DNA of 43,546 bases from a virus. This document shows, piece after piece, positions 30,957 through 39,447 of this stretch (positions are counted from its first letter, which is position 1; each line of letters starts with the position of its first letter). Under the pieces are notes generated by a model. That model did no database searches. It worked only from the letters and a program-made list of their open reading frames with translations, and was not told the origin of the DNA. The stretch spans positions 1-43,546 of the IMG/VR virus record IMGVR_UViG_3300020596_000002; one strand, 5' to 3'. Position numbers and translations under genes: made by a program.

Positions 30957-31681
30957 ACAATATGTTCAGTAAGATTTTTGGTGGTGGCGGAGATGCTAAA
31001 CCAGCAGCAGTAGTCAATGGTGACGGCGGTCAAAAATCGGCTGTGGCTAACGACACTAATATGATGACAGGAGATATTAAGAAACAGCCACCTCAAGATC
31101 CCCTTGCGTCGTTTGCCAAGGTTTTTGATAATGGCAGCGATTCTGAAAAGAAAGCTCCACAATTCAAGTTATCTCCCGAAGTATTAAAACAAGCTACAGA
31201 TAGTCTAGATTTTTCCCAAGCACTCCCGAAAGATTTTAAGGAGCGTATGGCGAATAATGATGAGACTCTGTGGCCTGAAATAATGAATAGTCTCGGGAGG
31301 CAGACTTATCAACACGCTATGGAACATACGTCAGCCCTAACTGACCGCTTTGTATCCTTACGCTCCGATCATGACCGTTCAGGCTACGGTACAGAAGTAT
31401 CTCGCCACATGGCGAAACAAAGCCTACAATCTATCGCTGCCAAATCCCCTGCTACCGCGAAATTCATGGAACAACTTCAGGCTGAAGTATTTTCTTCTAA
31501 TCCTGACGCTACTCCTGAGTTCGTTGAGGAGCAAGTACGCAAAGGTATTATGAGCATGGCCGGAATTATTGACCCTGAAGCATTTGTTGAAGGTCAAAAG
31601 AAAGTCAAGCTTAATTCCGATGGTACTGTAGGAGATACTGATTGGGACGCCTGGTCTAGAAAAAAACCAGCCGGCAGCTAA
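30953..31681 (+). CDS. Scaffolding protein (putative)
   Basis: The 242-aa protein lies directly upstream of the major capsid gene and downstream of the portal, the classical scaffold position. It is Lys/Asp/Gln-rich, with a flexible Gly/Ala-rich start (GGGGDAKPAAVVNGDGG) and a helical centre. It has no catalytic motif. Scaffolds guide prohead assembly and then leave. Similar composition would also fit an internal core protein. Confidence 0.7.
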   Translation: MNNMFSKIFGGGGDAKPAAVVNGDGGQKSAVANDTNMMTGDIKKQPPQDPLASFAKVFDNGSDSEKKAPQFKLSPEVLKQATDSLDFSQALPKDFKERMANNDETLWPEIMNSLGRQTYQHAMEHTSALTDRFVSLRSDHDRSGYGTEVSRHMAKQSLQSIAAKSPATAKFMEQLQAEVFSSNPDATPEFVEEQVRKGIMSMAGIIDPEAFVEGQKKVKLNSDGTVGDTDWDAWSRKKPAGS

Positions 31682-31748
31682 AGAACCCTAAATCAAAACG
31701 TAATATAGTCCCAGCCCATAGTTTTTCCTTTTATATTGGAGCTGGATA

Positions 31749-32957
31749 ATGCCCTCTTCCTTTTTCTCTGGTGTGTTTGCTGCTGAAACCGAAAACCCTG
31801 CTGAACTGAATAAGCGTAGCTTTGCTGCTCATATGCTGCATCGCTATCCAAATGGCTCTTTTCCGCTATTTGGCTTGCTCAGTCAGCAGGGTAAAACTCG
31901 TGCGGTTTCTTCCTCGCATGGATACTTTGCTAAGACCATGGTATTTGCGTCAATCGTAATTACTGCGGAGGAAGCAGCTAATTCGGTTACGCTTGAAACG
32001 ACGAGTACAGCCGGTATTACGGTAGGAAAGATTCTTTATAATCCTGCTACACGTGAGAATATGCGTGTTACCGCTGTTTCTGCCGATGTTAGTGTAACGG
32101 TTACACGCGCTTTTGGTCGTGTTGCTGCTGCCATAATCGTTGCAGGTCAAACGCTTATCTCTGTTGGTAGTGCGTTCATGCAGGGTTCTGCCCGTCCTAC
32201 TAGTCTGGGTATTACCAAGATTTATGTTCCTAACTATACTCAGATCTTCCGTAATGCCTGGGCGCTTACTGATACTGCTCGGGCATCTGCGGTTGAAATG
32301 GGTATGAGCAATATTGCAGAGAATAAAGATGACTGCGCTAAAATGCACTCTACGGATTGCGAATATGCCATCATCTTTGGTCAGCCCAAAATGGATACTA
32401 CTGGTACGGAGCCTGTTCATTCTACCCAGGGTATCTACGATGCGATTGACCAATATGCTCCAGCCAATACTAATACTGCGGGTGCCACTACTACCTATGA
32501 TCAGTTTGTTGAGTTGGTAGAGCCTGCGTATACGTATTCCACAGATATGGGCGATCCTAATACTCGCTTGGCTATCTGCGGTAATACTGCTCTTAAGGCT
32601 ATGAATAAGATGGGGCGCTTGTTTGGGCAGATTAACCTTACTCAGGACGTAACTAGCTTTGGTATGAAGTTTGCTTCATTCATCTTCTACCGTGGTCAAC
32701 TGAATCTGGTTTCTCACCCGCTGCTTAATGCTCATCCTGATCTGGCCAAACTGATGATTATCCTTGATCCTGCCGCGCTGAAACTGGCGTATATGGAGGG
32801 TCGTGATACTCGTGCGGAGGAGTATGGTGGAACTGGCAAGAATAATGCTAATGGTGTAGATGCAGAAGGAGGTAGCTTGACTACTGAATTCGCCGTTGAG
32901 CTTATCAATCCGGCTGGTTGTGCCGTAATTGAGAATCTTACCGATGCAGTAGCCTAA
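31749..32957 (+). CDS. Major capsid protein (DUF5309-like, HK97 fold expected)
   Basis: The 402-aa protein follows the scaffold with GGAG as ribosome site. Features resembling DUF5309-type capsid proteins include the Thr/Ala-rich N-terminal domain with TAGITVGKIL, then GSARPTSLGITKIYVPNYTQI. A C-terminal domain with LVSHPLLNAHPDLAKLMIILDPAALKLAYMEGRDT also matches. A strong terminator follows, consistent with a highly expressed gene. The fold itself is inferred from the family. Confidence 0.85.
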   Translation: MPSSFFSGVFAAETENPAELNKRSFAAHMLHRYPNGSFPLFGLLSQQGKTRAVSSSHGYFAKTMVFASIVITAEEAANSVTLETTSTAGITVGKILYNPATRENMRVTAVSADVSVTVTRAFGRVAAAIIVAGQTLISVGSAFMQGSARPTSLGITKIYVPNYTQIFRNAWALTDTARASAVEMGMSNIAENKDDCAKMHSTDCEYAIIFGQPKMDTTGTEPVHSTQGIYDAIDQYAPANTNTAGATTTYDQFVELVEPAYTYSTDMGDPNTRLAICGNTALKAMNKMGRLFGQINLTQDVTSFGMKFASFIFYRGQLNLVSHPLLNAHPDLAKLMIILDPAALKLAYMEGRDTRAEEYGGTGKNNANGVDAEGGSLTTEFAVELINPAGCAVIENLTDAVA

Positions 32958-32964
32958 AGGCCAG

Positions 32965-33010
32965 AGGGAAAGATAATGCTTATACAGGTTATCTTTCCCT
33001 TTCCTTTTCT
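32965..33010 (+). terminator. Rho-independent terminator after the major capsid gene
   Basis: AGGGAAAGATAA (32965-32976) pairs perfectly with TTATCTTTCCCT (32989-33000) over a 12-base loop. It is followed by TTCCTTTTCT. It begins eight bases after the capsid stop. It probably lowers transcription of downstream structural genes relative to capsid. Confidence 0.78.
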
Positions 33011-33027
33011 AATCTAAAGGATATATC

Positions 33028-33387
33028 ATGAGTATTATGGACACCATAAATGAACAAAGTCGTGCAAAGATGGAAGAAATAGTAAGAGAAACTGATAAAA
33101 GGAATAAAAGGAATACGGAGCAAGAGATGGAGCAGAAAGCAACTACCCTGCCTCCGCATCTTACGTCTACCGCATTGCGCAACGATTCAACCGAGGTAGT
33201 ATTTAAGGCTATTCGTAGCAATCTCGGCTTCTTCTACGCCGTAGGAAAGCGCGCTCAATTTGAAAATGGGTACTTGGTTACAAAAGACCCTGACGTTATT
33301 AAATACGTCAAAGAACAACTGCGCTCCATAGCTACTGTTGTTGAAGAAGGCCCACTTATGATTAAAACACCGTTTAAGGTTAGATAA
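33028..33387 (+). CDS. Hypothetical protein, 119 aa, head-completion region
   Basis: The first third is strongly charged and helical (MDTINEQSRAKMEEIVRETDKRNKRN). A compact C-terminal part follows with NLGFFYAVGKRAQF. AAGGATATATC precedes ATG 33028. It lies between the capsid and a putative head-tail adaptor, so a head-decoration or assembly role is possible. I do not recognise a family. Confidence 0.65.
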   Translation: MSIMDTINEQSRAKMEEIVRETDKRNKRNTEQEMEQKATTLPPHLTSTALRNDSTEVVFKAIRSNLGFFYAVGKRAQFENGYLVTKDPDVIKYVKEQLRSIATVVEEGPLMIKTPFKVR

Positions 33388-33389
33388 TC

Positions 33390-33956
33390 ATGGACTTTGG
33401 GACAATGGTAGATGCGATAGCTCTCCGCTGCATTCGCCCAGATAAGGCAATTGATATCGAAGCTGCTATTAATGACGCCATTGAATACTGTACCGTTAAT
33501 GGGGACTTTGCTGATGATTTAATAGAAGGCAATACCACCGTTGACGGTACAGTATATACCCAAAGTATTATAATTAGTACTACGTTCACGCGATTCAGGA
33601 AGATAAAGTATTTGCGTCCTAATGGCTATACTAAAATGCTTAGCCCCCGTGATCCTTCAAAAATATTTGATGACAGGGGTAATACATGTCGTGATATGTA
33701 TTACAGGGCTGGAGATAATCTAGTCCTTAATACCTCCGCGACGATAAGCACTATTTATTATGGCTATTACCAATTTCCCCTTCGCATGACTGCTGATGCT
33801 GATACTCATTGGATGATGAATAATATGCACATGGCAATCTTCAATATTGCTCTCGCAGATATTTGGGATGATGTTGGTAACATGGAGGAAGGTGCAAAGC
33901 GTAGAAGGATTGGATACAACAGTTTTATGGATCATCGTAGAGACCATTCGGGATAA
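33390..33956 (+). CDS. Head-tail adaptor-like protein
   Basis: The 188-aa protein starts with an alpha-helical block (MVDAIALRCIRPDKAIDIEAAINDAIEYC). A beta-rich centre (TYTQSIIISTTFTRFRKIKYL type) follows, and it ends with helices holding conserved-looking Trp and Met (DTHWMMNNMHMAIFNIALADIW). This resembles podovirus adaptor or head-completion proteins that dock under the portal. The position before the fibre gene supports this. The call is by layout, not by a clear motif. Confidence 0.6.
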   Translation: MDFGTMVDAIALRCIRPDKAIDIEAAINDAIEYCTVNGDFADDLIEGNTTVDGTVYTQSIIISTTFTRFRKIKYLRPNGYTKMLSPRDPSKIFDDRGNTCRDMYYRAGDNLVLNTSATISTIYYGYYQFPLRMTADADTHWMMNNMHMAIFNIALADIWDDVGNMEEGAKRRRIGYNSFMDHRRDHSG

Positions 33957-33958
33957 CA

Positions 33959-35119
33959 ATGTCTAGTCCTTATCGCCCAGGTAATAATTATACCATAGAT
34001 GCTGACTTAGCTGCTATATCGGCACTTACTGGTGCTGGATTACTCGCTAGGACAGCGGAAAATACATGGGCATTAAGAACTCTACAGGCTCCTGCGGCTG
34101 GATTGACAATAACTAATCCAGCAGGAACAGCCGCTAGTCCATCATTTGCTTTTGTTAATGATCTTGGAGCATTAGAGGCTCTAGCATCTACTGGTATTGC
34201 TGTACGCTCTACCATAGATACATGGGTACAAAGGACTATAACTGGAACGGCGGCAGAAATAACGTTAACTGATGGAAATGGTGTAGCGAATAATCCCACT
34301 ATCAGTATTCCTGCCGCAGTTACTTTTACTGGCAAGACAATAACCGGTGGAACATACGCTTCCCCAACACTGAGTGGTACGCTAGTAGGGTCAGGAACCA
34401 TTGGCGGTAGTACTATTATCAATACAGCAGGGGCTATAACAGGCGCTGCGGGGACATTCACTGCGATTAACGCGACAGGGAATGTAACAGTCGCGCTAGC
34501 TAGTATGACTAATAGTGTCAAGATAGGTCAAGTATCTGATGATCTTACCTATGGAGCAATCTCATTCAATGGTAGTATGACTGGTGCTGGAATGCAGGGA
34601 TGGATGTCCCGTGGAACAAGTGATCTAACGCTATATGGAAAGGTACAAACAGGGGGTGAATATGACCTGCGCATCAACGGTGTTCCGAAACTAATTCTAA
34701 ATACTTCAACACTTACGTTACCAGGTACAGCAGCAGCGACAAGAGAAGGATTAGTGCTTAACGGAACAACTACCGCAGCGCACTATATGACACTTTCTAA
34801 TGATGGCTGTAATCTGCGGCTTGGTATAGATAATTCCGCCGGTACAGCATTAATAGGCGGTGGTACTGCGTATGGTGCAGTAGTGGGAACGAACAATAAT
34901 ACCATTCTCCACCTGGTACAGAATGGCGATAGCATTCTGCGGGTACAGGGCACAGGAATAGCTCTAACAGGATTTTACGAGGGGATAGAACAGACAGCCC
35001 CTGCTGCTGGCGCAACTAATACTGGTCGTATGTTTTATCAGGATAATGGCGCCGGTAAAACGCAATTGATGGTGATTTTTAATACTGGCGCTGCGCAACA
35101 AATCGCAATTCAACCATAG
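33959..35119 (+). CDS. Tail fibre-like protein with an internal repeat
   Basis: The 386-aa protein is Ala/Gly/Thr-rich and beta-structured, typical of phage tail fibres or spikes. It includes GTLVGSGTIGGSTIINTAGAIT-type low-complexity beta sequence. Residues about 14-62 and 65-115 form a two-fold repeat: LTGAGLLARTAENTWALRTL matches LASTGIAVRSTIDTWVQRTI, each followed by a GLTITN/EITLTD strand. The C-terminus has no chaperone-like or lyase motif that I recognise. It likely contacts the host surface. Confidence 0.7.
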   Translation: MSSPYRPGNNYTIDADLAAISALTGAGLLARTAENTWALRTLQAPAAGLTITNPAGTAASPSFAFVNDLGALEALASTGIAVRSTIDTWVQRTITGTAAEITLTDGNGVANNPTISIPAAVTFTGKTITGGTYASPTLSGTLVGSGTIGGSTIINTAGAITGAAGTFTAINATGNVTVALASMTNSVKIGQVSDDLTYGAISFNGSMTGAGMQGWMSRGTSDLTLYGKVQTGGEYDLRINGVPKLILNTSTLTLPGTAAATREGLVLNGTTTAAHYMTLSNDGCNLRLGIDNSAGTALIGGGTAYGAVVGTNNNTILHLVQNGDSILRVQGTGIALTGFYEGIEQTAPAAGATNTGRMFYQDNGAGKTQLMVIFNTGAAQQIAIQP

Positions 35120-35131
35120 GAGAAATATGTT

Positions 35132-35383
35132 ATGACTACCGAACATCTAATGGATAAGATTAACCATCTTACCGGGCAGGTTAAGAATGACGAAATGCAG
35201 ATCTTTGTCCATGAACTTGCAGTGCAGGATGCAGAAGCACCAGTAGGCTCTGACGACGTAGATAAGCAACTAAAGGCAACAGCAGACTCCGCTAAACAAG
35301 CAATGAAACTGTTGCAAAGACGTATTGAGGTGCGTAAGACTCTACTGCGAGTATTACAAGAAGAACTTGACGCAGCAAAATAA
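35132..35383 (+). CDS. Small coiled-coil protein, 83 aa
   Basis: The product is mostly charged helix (KATADSAKQAMKLLQRRIEVRKTLLRVLQEELDAAK), consistent with a coiled coil. ATG 35132 follows AGGAG; a nearer ATG at 35126 hits a stop after two codons. It may be a fibre chaperone or structural accessory, given its place after the fibre gene. Family unknown. Confidence 0.65.
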   Translation: MTTEHLMDKINHLTGQVKNDEMQIFVHELAVQDAEAPVGSDDVDKQLKATADSAKQAMKLLQRRIEVRKTLLRVLQEELDAAK

Positions 35384-35424
35384 AATGTACCAGTGTTTTA
35401 ATCCAAACCAGTAAGGAGATTTAA

Positions 35425-36021
35425 ATGAAGAAGTATACTAGTAATATCCTGCTGGCCGGTTTCTTGCTGGCTAGTGCTGTTGCTGTTGCTCAAACTGCGG
35501 TAGTTCCGTCTGTTAATTCACTTGATAATAAGCCTGCATCTTATAGTGCTTCTATCACAGGTATTACAACGGTAGCAACACCGACTGACATTTTCAGGCT
35601 TAGTGGTTCCGCTACTAAGACTATCTATGTCAAGCGTATCGCAGTTGGTGGTGTTAAAACTACCAGTGGTACGTTGTTGGTTAATCTGTTTAAACGTAGT
35701 ACTGCCAATCTGGATGGTACCACAGTAGCGATTACGGAGCATCAGCTTGATAGTACTGTTGCTACTGCTACTGCCGTAGCTACTGCTATTACTGCCAATC
35801 AAACAGTAGGAACTGGTGTTGTTATTGGTAGTAAGCGCGTTGCTTGGTTGTCGAATACTGCCGTTAATGATCCTACGGCGGCTCAATGGACTTGGGGTGG
35901 CTTTAGTCCTGAAGGTTATCTGGTATTGCGTGGTGTAGCGCAGGGACTTACTGTTAGCTTGGATGGTGTGACACAAACAGGTGGCTCGGCTAATGTTGAG
36001 GTCGAGTGGATGGAAAAATAA
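35425..36021 (+). CDS. Secreted or exported protein, 198 aa
   Basis: The N-terminus (MKKYTSNILLAGFLLASAVA) is a typical Sec signal peptide, with probable cleavage after AVA before Gln23. The mature part is Thr/Val/Ala-rich with many beta strands (TTVATPTDIFRLSGSATKTIYVKRIAVGG). AAGGAG precedes ATG 35425. A signal peptide is unusual for a structural phage gene, so the product may act in the periplasm or on the cell surface, or be carried on the virion after lysis. Terminator-like hairpin follows. Confidence 0.7.
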   Translation: MKKYTSNILLAGFLLASAVAVAQTAVVPSVNSLDNKPASYSASITGITTVATPTDIFRLSGSATKTIYVKRIAVGGVKTTSGTLLVNLFKRSTANLDGTTVAITEHQLDSTVATATAVATAITANQTVGTGVVIGSKRVAWLSNTAVNDPTAAQWTWGGFSPEGYLVLRGVAQGLTVSLDGVTQTGGSANVEVEWMEK

Positions 36022-36029
36022 AGCAGCGT

Positions 36030-36060
36030 GTAAAGCCCTTCTTAATACGAGGGGCTTTAC
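36030..36060 (+). terminator. Hairpin after the exported-protein gene
   Basis: GTAAAGCCC (36030-36038) pairs with GGGCTTTAC (36052-36060) over a 13-base loop; outer bases extend the pairing imperfectly. The following sequence is only moderately T-rich. It separates the fibre block from the lysis cassette. Confidence 0.55.
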
Positions 36061-36087
36061 TCATCGTGCTTTATTTAGGAGTATAGA

Positions 36088-36528
36088 ATGCTTATATCCG
36101 TACTGCGACATGAAACAGACAATGACAGGACACTATCTGATGTAAAGATAGGAGATACGCACGTCTGTTATGGCATGGAAGATCCTGTACGTGAGATTAT
36201 TGGGCAACCTATAGTTGACTGGAAGATTTGGGGAAAGACAGCTATTCCAGCGGGTAAATACAATATGACTATCAACTGGAGCAATAGGTTTAAACGGCAA
36301 ATGATAGAGATATTGAAAGTCCCTGGGTTCTCTGGTATTCGTATTCATAATGGTAATGGCCCGAAAAGTACCGATGGTTGTCCTCTAGTGTCAATGACAC
36401 CGGATTTCAACTATAATAGGGAAGCTATGCTACTGCTAGAGAAGTACGTAATGGATTGTTTGGTGCGAAAGGAAATAGCGGAAATTCAATTTATCCCTTA
36501 TACCGGAGTAGCCCATAATGACGGATGA
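36088..36528 (+). CDS. DUF5675-like protein, candidate endolysin
   Basis: The 146-aa protein resembles DUF5675 proteins: HETDNDRTLSDVKIGD near the start, then IPAGKYNMTI, then IRIHNGNGPKSTDGCPLVS with H87 and C98. The His...Cys pair in an HNGN..T.GC context recalls YkuD-like L,D-transpeptidase sites, so a peptidoglycan-related activity is plausible. Its place just before holin-like genes supports an endolysin role, but a phage lysozyme or amidase motif is absent. AGGAG precedes ATG 36088. Confidence 0.65.
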   Translation: MLISVLRHETDNDRTLSDVKIGDTHVCYGMEDPVREIIGQPIVDWKIWGKTAIPAGKYNMTINWSNRFKRQMIEILKVPGFSGIRIHNGNGPKSTDGCPLVSMTPDFNYNREAMLLLEKYVMDCLVRKEIAEIQFIPYTGVAHNDG

Positions 36529-36820
36529 AGCACTTATAGCTGTACCAAGCACAAAAGCGGCTGATGTAGCACAAGCTAAACTAGTAGCAGATACTGTTGC
36601 CGCTGATGCTGCTAATCATCAGAAAAAAATAAATTATGTGTGGGAATATACACAGGCAGGAATCGCTGGTTCAGTGGTACTTGCAACCCTTATAATGGAA
36701 TTCCTGATCGTTAGTGGATTCTCTAAGGTAGACAAAGAACCCGTATTAATCGCGGCAGCTTTTGGTTTAGTGGTAGGGTTCTATTTCGGTAGAACTAATC
36801 ATGCAAGACCAATAAAGTAA
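36518..36820 (+). CDS. Holin-like small membrane protein, 100 aa
   Basis: A soluble, charged N-terminal half is followed by two transmembrane helices (TQAGIAGSVVLATLIMEFLI and PVLIAAAFGLVVGFYFGRT) and a short basic tail. That layout fits a class II-type holin. It overlaps the DUF5675-like gene by 11 bases, with CGGAG upstream of ATG 36518. Another holin-like gene follows, so one may be an antiholin. Confidence 0.65.
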   Translation: MTDEALIAVPSTKAADVAQAKLVADTVAADAANHQKKINYVWEYTQAGIAGSVVLATLIMEFLIVSGFSKVDKEPVLIAAAFGLVVGFYFGRTNHARPIK

Positions 36821-36833
36821 GCGAAAGATATAA

Positions 36834-37139
36834 ATGGTTGAGAAACGAATAAGTTTAAGGAATGATCCTGCTTATATGCTGGCCGTTATTTGGACATTAG
36901 GTTTCTTGGCTTTCGCTTTCATCGTTGTTCTAAAGGACACGCCTGCTAGTAGCGCACCAATTATACAGCAGATTATCAGTATTATGAGTATCATACAAAC
37001 GGCTATAGGCGCTTATTTCTACGGAGCCTCCAAAACAGCAGCAGATACAGCTAAAGTAGAGGCAGCCAAAACACCATTCGCGCGCACTGAGCATCTAGAT
37101 GTAGTTGTTAATGCAATCCCCGTAAATAAACCAGTGTAA
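36834..37139 (+). CDS. Second holin-like membrane protein, 101 aa
   Basis: Two hydrophobic helices (MLAVIWTLGFLAFAFIVVL and IISIMSIIQTAIGAYFYGAS) separate short loops. The C-terminal part is soluble and charged. Like the preceding product it could form membrane lesions. Duplicate small holins are common in Gram-negative phage lysis cassettes. Assignment rests on topology and neighbours. Confidence 0.6.
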   Translation: MVEKRISLRNDPAYMLAVIWTLGFLAFAFIVVLKDTPASSAPIIQQIISIMSIIQTAIGAYFYGASKTAADTAKVEAAKTPFARTEHLDVVVNAIPVNKPV

Positions 37140-37152
37140 AGGAGATAATGCA

Positions 37153-37467
37153 ATGAAAAAATTGTTCGTAAGTTTAATACTATCCGTCAGTATGTTGGGG
37201 TGTGCAAATCTTTTGCCACAAACTACGCCGGAAAAATTGGCTGCTGGATACGTTACTGTGACAACGGTGGCTACTACTACATCTTCTATGTTGCTTGCTG
37301 GTAAGATTAGCGCAGAAGATGCGGAACACGTATTGATTACTTCTCGTGTAGCCAAAACTGGACTAGATGTATCTAGGAAACTCACAGGTGGCGCAGCAAC
37401 GGCTAAAGTTGATTCTGTGTTAGTGGGACTCAAAGCGTTAGAATCCTATCTGAATGAAAGGAAATAA
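37153..37467 (+). CDS. Lipoprotein, candidate outer-membrane spanin component
   Basis: MKKLFVSLILSVSMLGC has a lipobox ending at Cys17 (MLGC), so the protein should be lipid-modified. The 87-residue mature part is helical with many Thr and Ala. In a lysis cassette an outer-membrane lipoprotein (o-spanin) is expected, and no separate i-spanin is obvious here. It may also be an envelope protein acting before lysis. AAAGGAG precedes ATG 37153. Confidence 0.6.
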   Translation: MKKLFVSLILSVSMLGCANLLPQTTPEKLAAGYVTVTTVATTTSSMLLAGKISAEDAEHVLITSRVAKTGLDVSRKLTGGAATAKVDSVLVGLKALESYLNERK

Positions 37468-37468
37468 A

Positions 37469-37672
37469 ATGAATTCAACCGCAGCAGCAGTAGCAATAGA
37501 TGCACTAGTCCAATTGCTTAAAGGAGCTATACAAATCACTTCTCTTATCCAAAAGGCTAGGGATGAGGGACGTGATATTAGCGCAGCAGAATTGGATGTG
37601 CTCAGTCAGAATGCGGAATATGCTCTCGTTACTCTAAAGAGCACAATTGCTTCTACTACGATTAAGGGTTAG
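37469..37672 (+). CDS. Hypothetical helical protein, 67 aa
   Basis: ATG 37469 (MNSTAAAVAIDALVQLLKGA) is preferred over the upstream in-frame ATG 37454, because GAAAGGAA precedes it. The protein is a short, amphipathic, Ala/Leu-rich helix pair. It could be a lysis accessory or small structural protein. Not recognised. Confidence 0.6.
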   Translation: MNSTAAAVAIDALVQLLKGAIQITSLIQKARDEGRDISAAELDVLSQNAEYALVTLKSTIASTTIKG

Positions 37673-37677
37673 AGGTT

Positions 37678-38079
37678 ATGGCACTTGATCGCCCGACGGC
37701 TGGATTAGATCAATTTCCATCTGCCCGGCCGGACGGAGAGCTTATACCATATAGTATTGGCAATCCGTATGGTGTGTATAGTCATTCAGTGGCAGTTACA
37801 GCATCAGTGTTGCAGACTTTACCTGTAAGCACTACATTGGTGGATTTCTTTTGTGACCAAGCTAATGTCATGCTCCGTTTTGGCGATCAAGTTCCTGCTT
37901 TAACCGCAGATGATACTTTTCGTGAAGATTCTCTATTCATTCCAATAGGTACGCATGTCCAGATTCTTATCCCCGCAATTACGTTTAAATCCATAGGAGA
38001 CACCACTGGCACATTAAGATTACAACTATGGCGCGCGTGGAAAGCTGCTGGTATTTCTTCACTTAAAACTTCGATATAG
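37678..38079 (+). CDS. Hypothetical structural protein, 133 aa
   Basis: A beta-rich protein with alternating hydrophobic strands (HSVAVTASVLQTLPVSTTLVDFF, TFREDSLFIPIGTHVQILIPAI) and a C-terminal RLQLWRAW. The spacing and strand pattern fit small virion decoration or tail proteins. It lies in a string of short genes before the large tail protein. Family not recognised. Confidence 0.6.
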   Translation: MALDRPTAGLDQFPSARPDGELIPYSIGNPYGVYSHSVAVTASVLQTLPVSTTLVDFFCDQANVMLRFGDQVPALTADDTFREDSLFIPIGTHVQILIPAITFKSIGDTTGTLRLQLWRAWKAAGISSLKTSI

Positions 38080-38088
38080 GAGATTATT

Positions 38089-38286
38089 ATGGCTGCTGTA
38101 GCTACTACTTCATTGGCACCTTTCGGGAATCCTGCTGAACGTACCAGGGTTATGCTCGCACAATGGGCTGGTGTAACTGACGAAAAGGCGCATTTACAGG
38201 GTATTGTGGCGTTCCTTACTGCTGATCAAACGCTTGGTGCATATTATTCTTTGACCGAAATCAGCGCTAGAATTGCTGCCATCTAA
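38089..38286 (+). CDS. Hypothetical protein, 65 aa
   Basis: Small, helical, mildly hydrophobic protein (MAAVATTSLAPFGNPAERTRV...). AGGAG precedes ATG 38089, and its stop overlaps the next ATG in TAATG. Translation with the next two genes is likely coupled. Function unknown. Confidence 0.55.
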   Translation: MAAVATTSLAPFGNPAERTRVMLAQWAGVTDEKAHLQGIVAFLTADQTLGAYYSLTEISARIAAI

Positions 38287-38561
38287 TGGCCCTTGAATTT
38301 GTAGCGCCCGAATTCTATATATTCATTGGGCAATCAAGTACTCCGCCTGCTCTCAAGATAATTGAGGGGCGCTACTTATTTCTTTCCTACACTGAACTTA
38401 CAATGACAGATGCCACATTCTTTCCCGCTGCTGGTGGAATGTTCAATATACTTAAAGGACAACAATCCCCTGTATTTCCTGAGTATAAAGGCGCTTTCAT
38501 TTATGATATTAAATTCCAGAAGTGGGGTCAAATGACCAACAATACTGTGGAGTCAGCATAA
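38286..38561 (+). CDS. Mini-paralogue of the 939-aa tail protein, 91 aa
   Basis: Residues 1-36 (MALEFVAPEFYIFIGQSSTP...) match the start of the 939-aa protein (MSIEFIAQEFWDYMSESAVP...). Residues 50-83 (GGMFNILKGQQSPVFPEYKG...) match its residues about 765-800 (GKFNIQFGEFAPIYPTYLG...). The short gene therefore equals the big one without a roughly 730-residue insert. It shares one base with the ATG of the following gene. It likely caps or templates the same tail structure. Confidence 0.7.
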   Translation: MALEFVAPEFYIFIGQSSTPPALKIIEGRYLFLSYTELTMTDATFFPAAGGMFNILKGQQSPVFPEYKGAFIYDIKFQKWGQMTNNTVESA

Positions 38562-39445
38562 TGGCGCAATCTGCAAAACGCATTGACATTACGCGCACGT
38601 ATCTTCCTATTGATCCTATCACGCTGCCTGAAACTGGGCATGATACTGGGCGGGAAGATGATCCAGAGCAGAGGCTTCCAGTAGTTGCATACGATGGAGC
38701 AAACATCATCCCAACCGGCATGGGGTATAGGAGTTATTTTGGTGTTACTAGTCAGCTTGATGTAAATGACATTCCTACTCGATGTGATGATGTCATCCTT
38801 TTTCAATTGGCGAATTATAGCAATCTTCTTCTGGCTCTTTGTGAGGATGGTGTATACACAAAAGATCCTAATGTCGCTGGTGCTTGGACAAAGAGTATTG
38901 CTGCGGGAGTAACAGGAAGTGACGCTAATTACCTCTTGTGGACTTGGTGTGTTATTGAGAATAAACTATACATCTATCGACAAGCTGAGGCGAATGTCTA
39001 CACGGTAGATACTGCTGGAACCATAGCTAGTTTTGCGCCTACGGGTGCTGTTATTAATATGGCGGGACAGATAGGAATATACAAGGCCGGTGGACGCCTT
39101 GGTTTCTGGGATAGTTCAGATACTCATAGCTGGTCAAGTTATATTGATAGGCAGGATTTCCTTCCTAGCATTACTACTCTTGCTAACGTTGGTGTAACTT
39201 TTCGTCAATTTGTTGGTAAGACAGTTACTGTTAAAGCTTGCGGAAAAGGTTTCGTGATCTATGGAACGAGAAGTATCCTTCTGATTAAACAGAGTACAAG
39301 GGGGAATGCGCTTCTATGGGATGACCCGATAGTCCTGAGCAATAGTGCTGGAATTAGCTATCATAATCAAGTGGCCGTTGCTAATCCAGATAGCTTGCAT
39401 TTTGCGTGGACTAACGCAGGTTTCGCTAAAATAACAGAAAATTAA
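38561..39445 (+). CDS. Tail-associated protein, 294 aa
   Basis: ATG 38561 (MAQSAKRIDITRTYLPID) overlaps the preceding stop. The frame extends upstream to 38522, but that part belongs to the other gene. The protein is beta-rich with aromatic repeats (SNLLLALCEDGVYTKD, NYLLWTWCVIENKLYIYRQA, FAKITEN at the end), consistent with a beta-propeller or tail-tube-type protein. It sits beside a large tail protein with which it probably assembles. Not matched to a known family. Confidence 0.6.
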   Translation: MAQSAKRIDITRTYLPIDPITLPETGHDTGREDDPEQRLPVVAYDGANIIPTGMGYRSYFGVTSQLDVNDIPTRCDDVILFQLANYSNLLLALCEDGVYTKDPNVAGAWTKSIAAGVTGSDANYLLWTWCVIENKLYIYRQAEANVYTVDTAGTIASFAPTGAVINMAGQIGIYKAGGRLGFWDSSDTHSWSSYIDRQDFLPSITTLANVGVTFRQFVGKTVTVKACGKGFVIYGTRSILLIKQSTRGNALLWDDPIVLSNSAGISYHNQVAVANPDSLHFAWTNAGFAKITEN

Positions 39446-39447
39446 TA

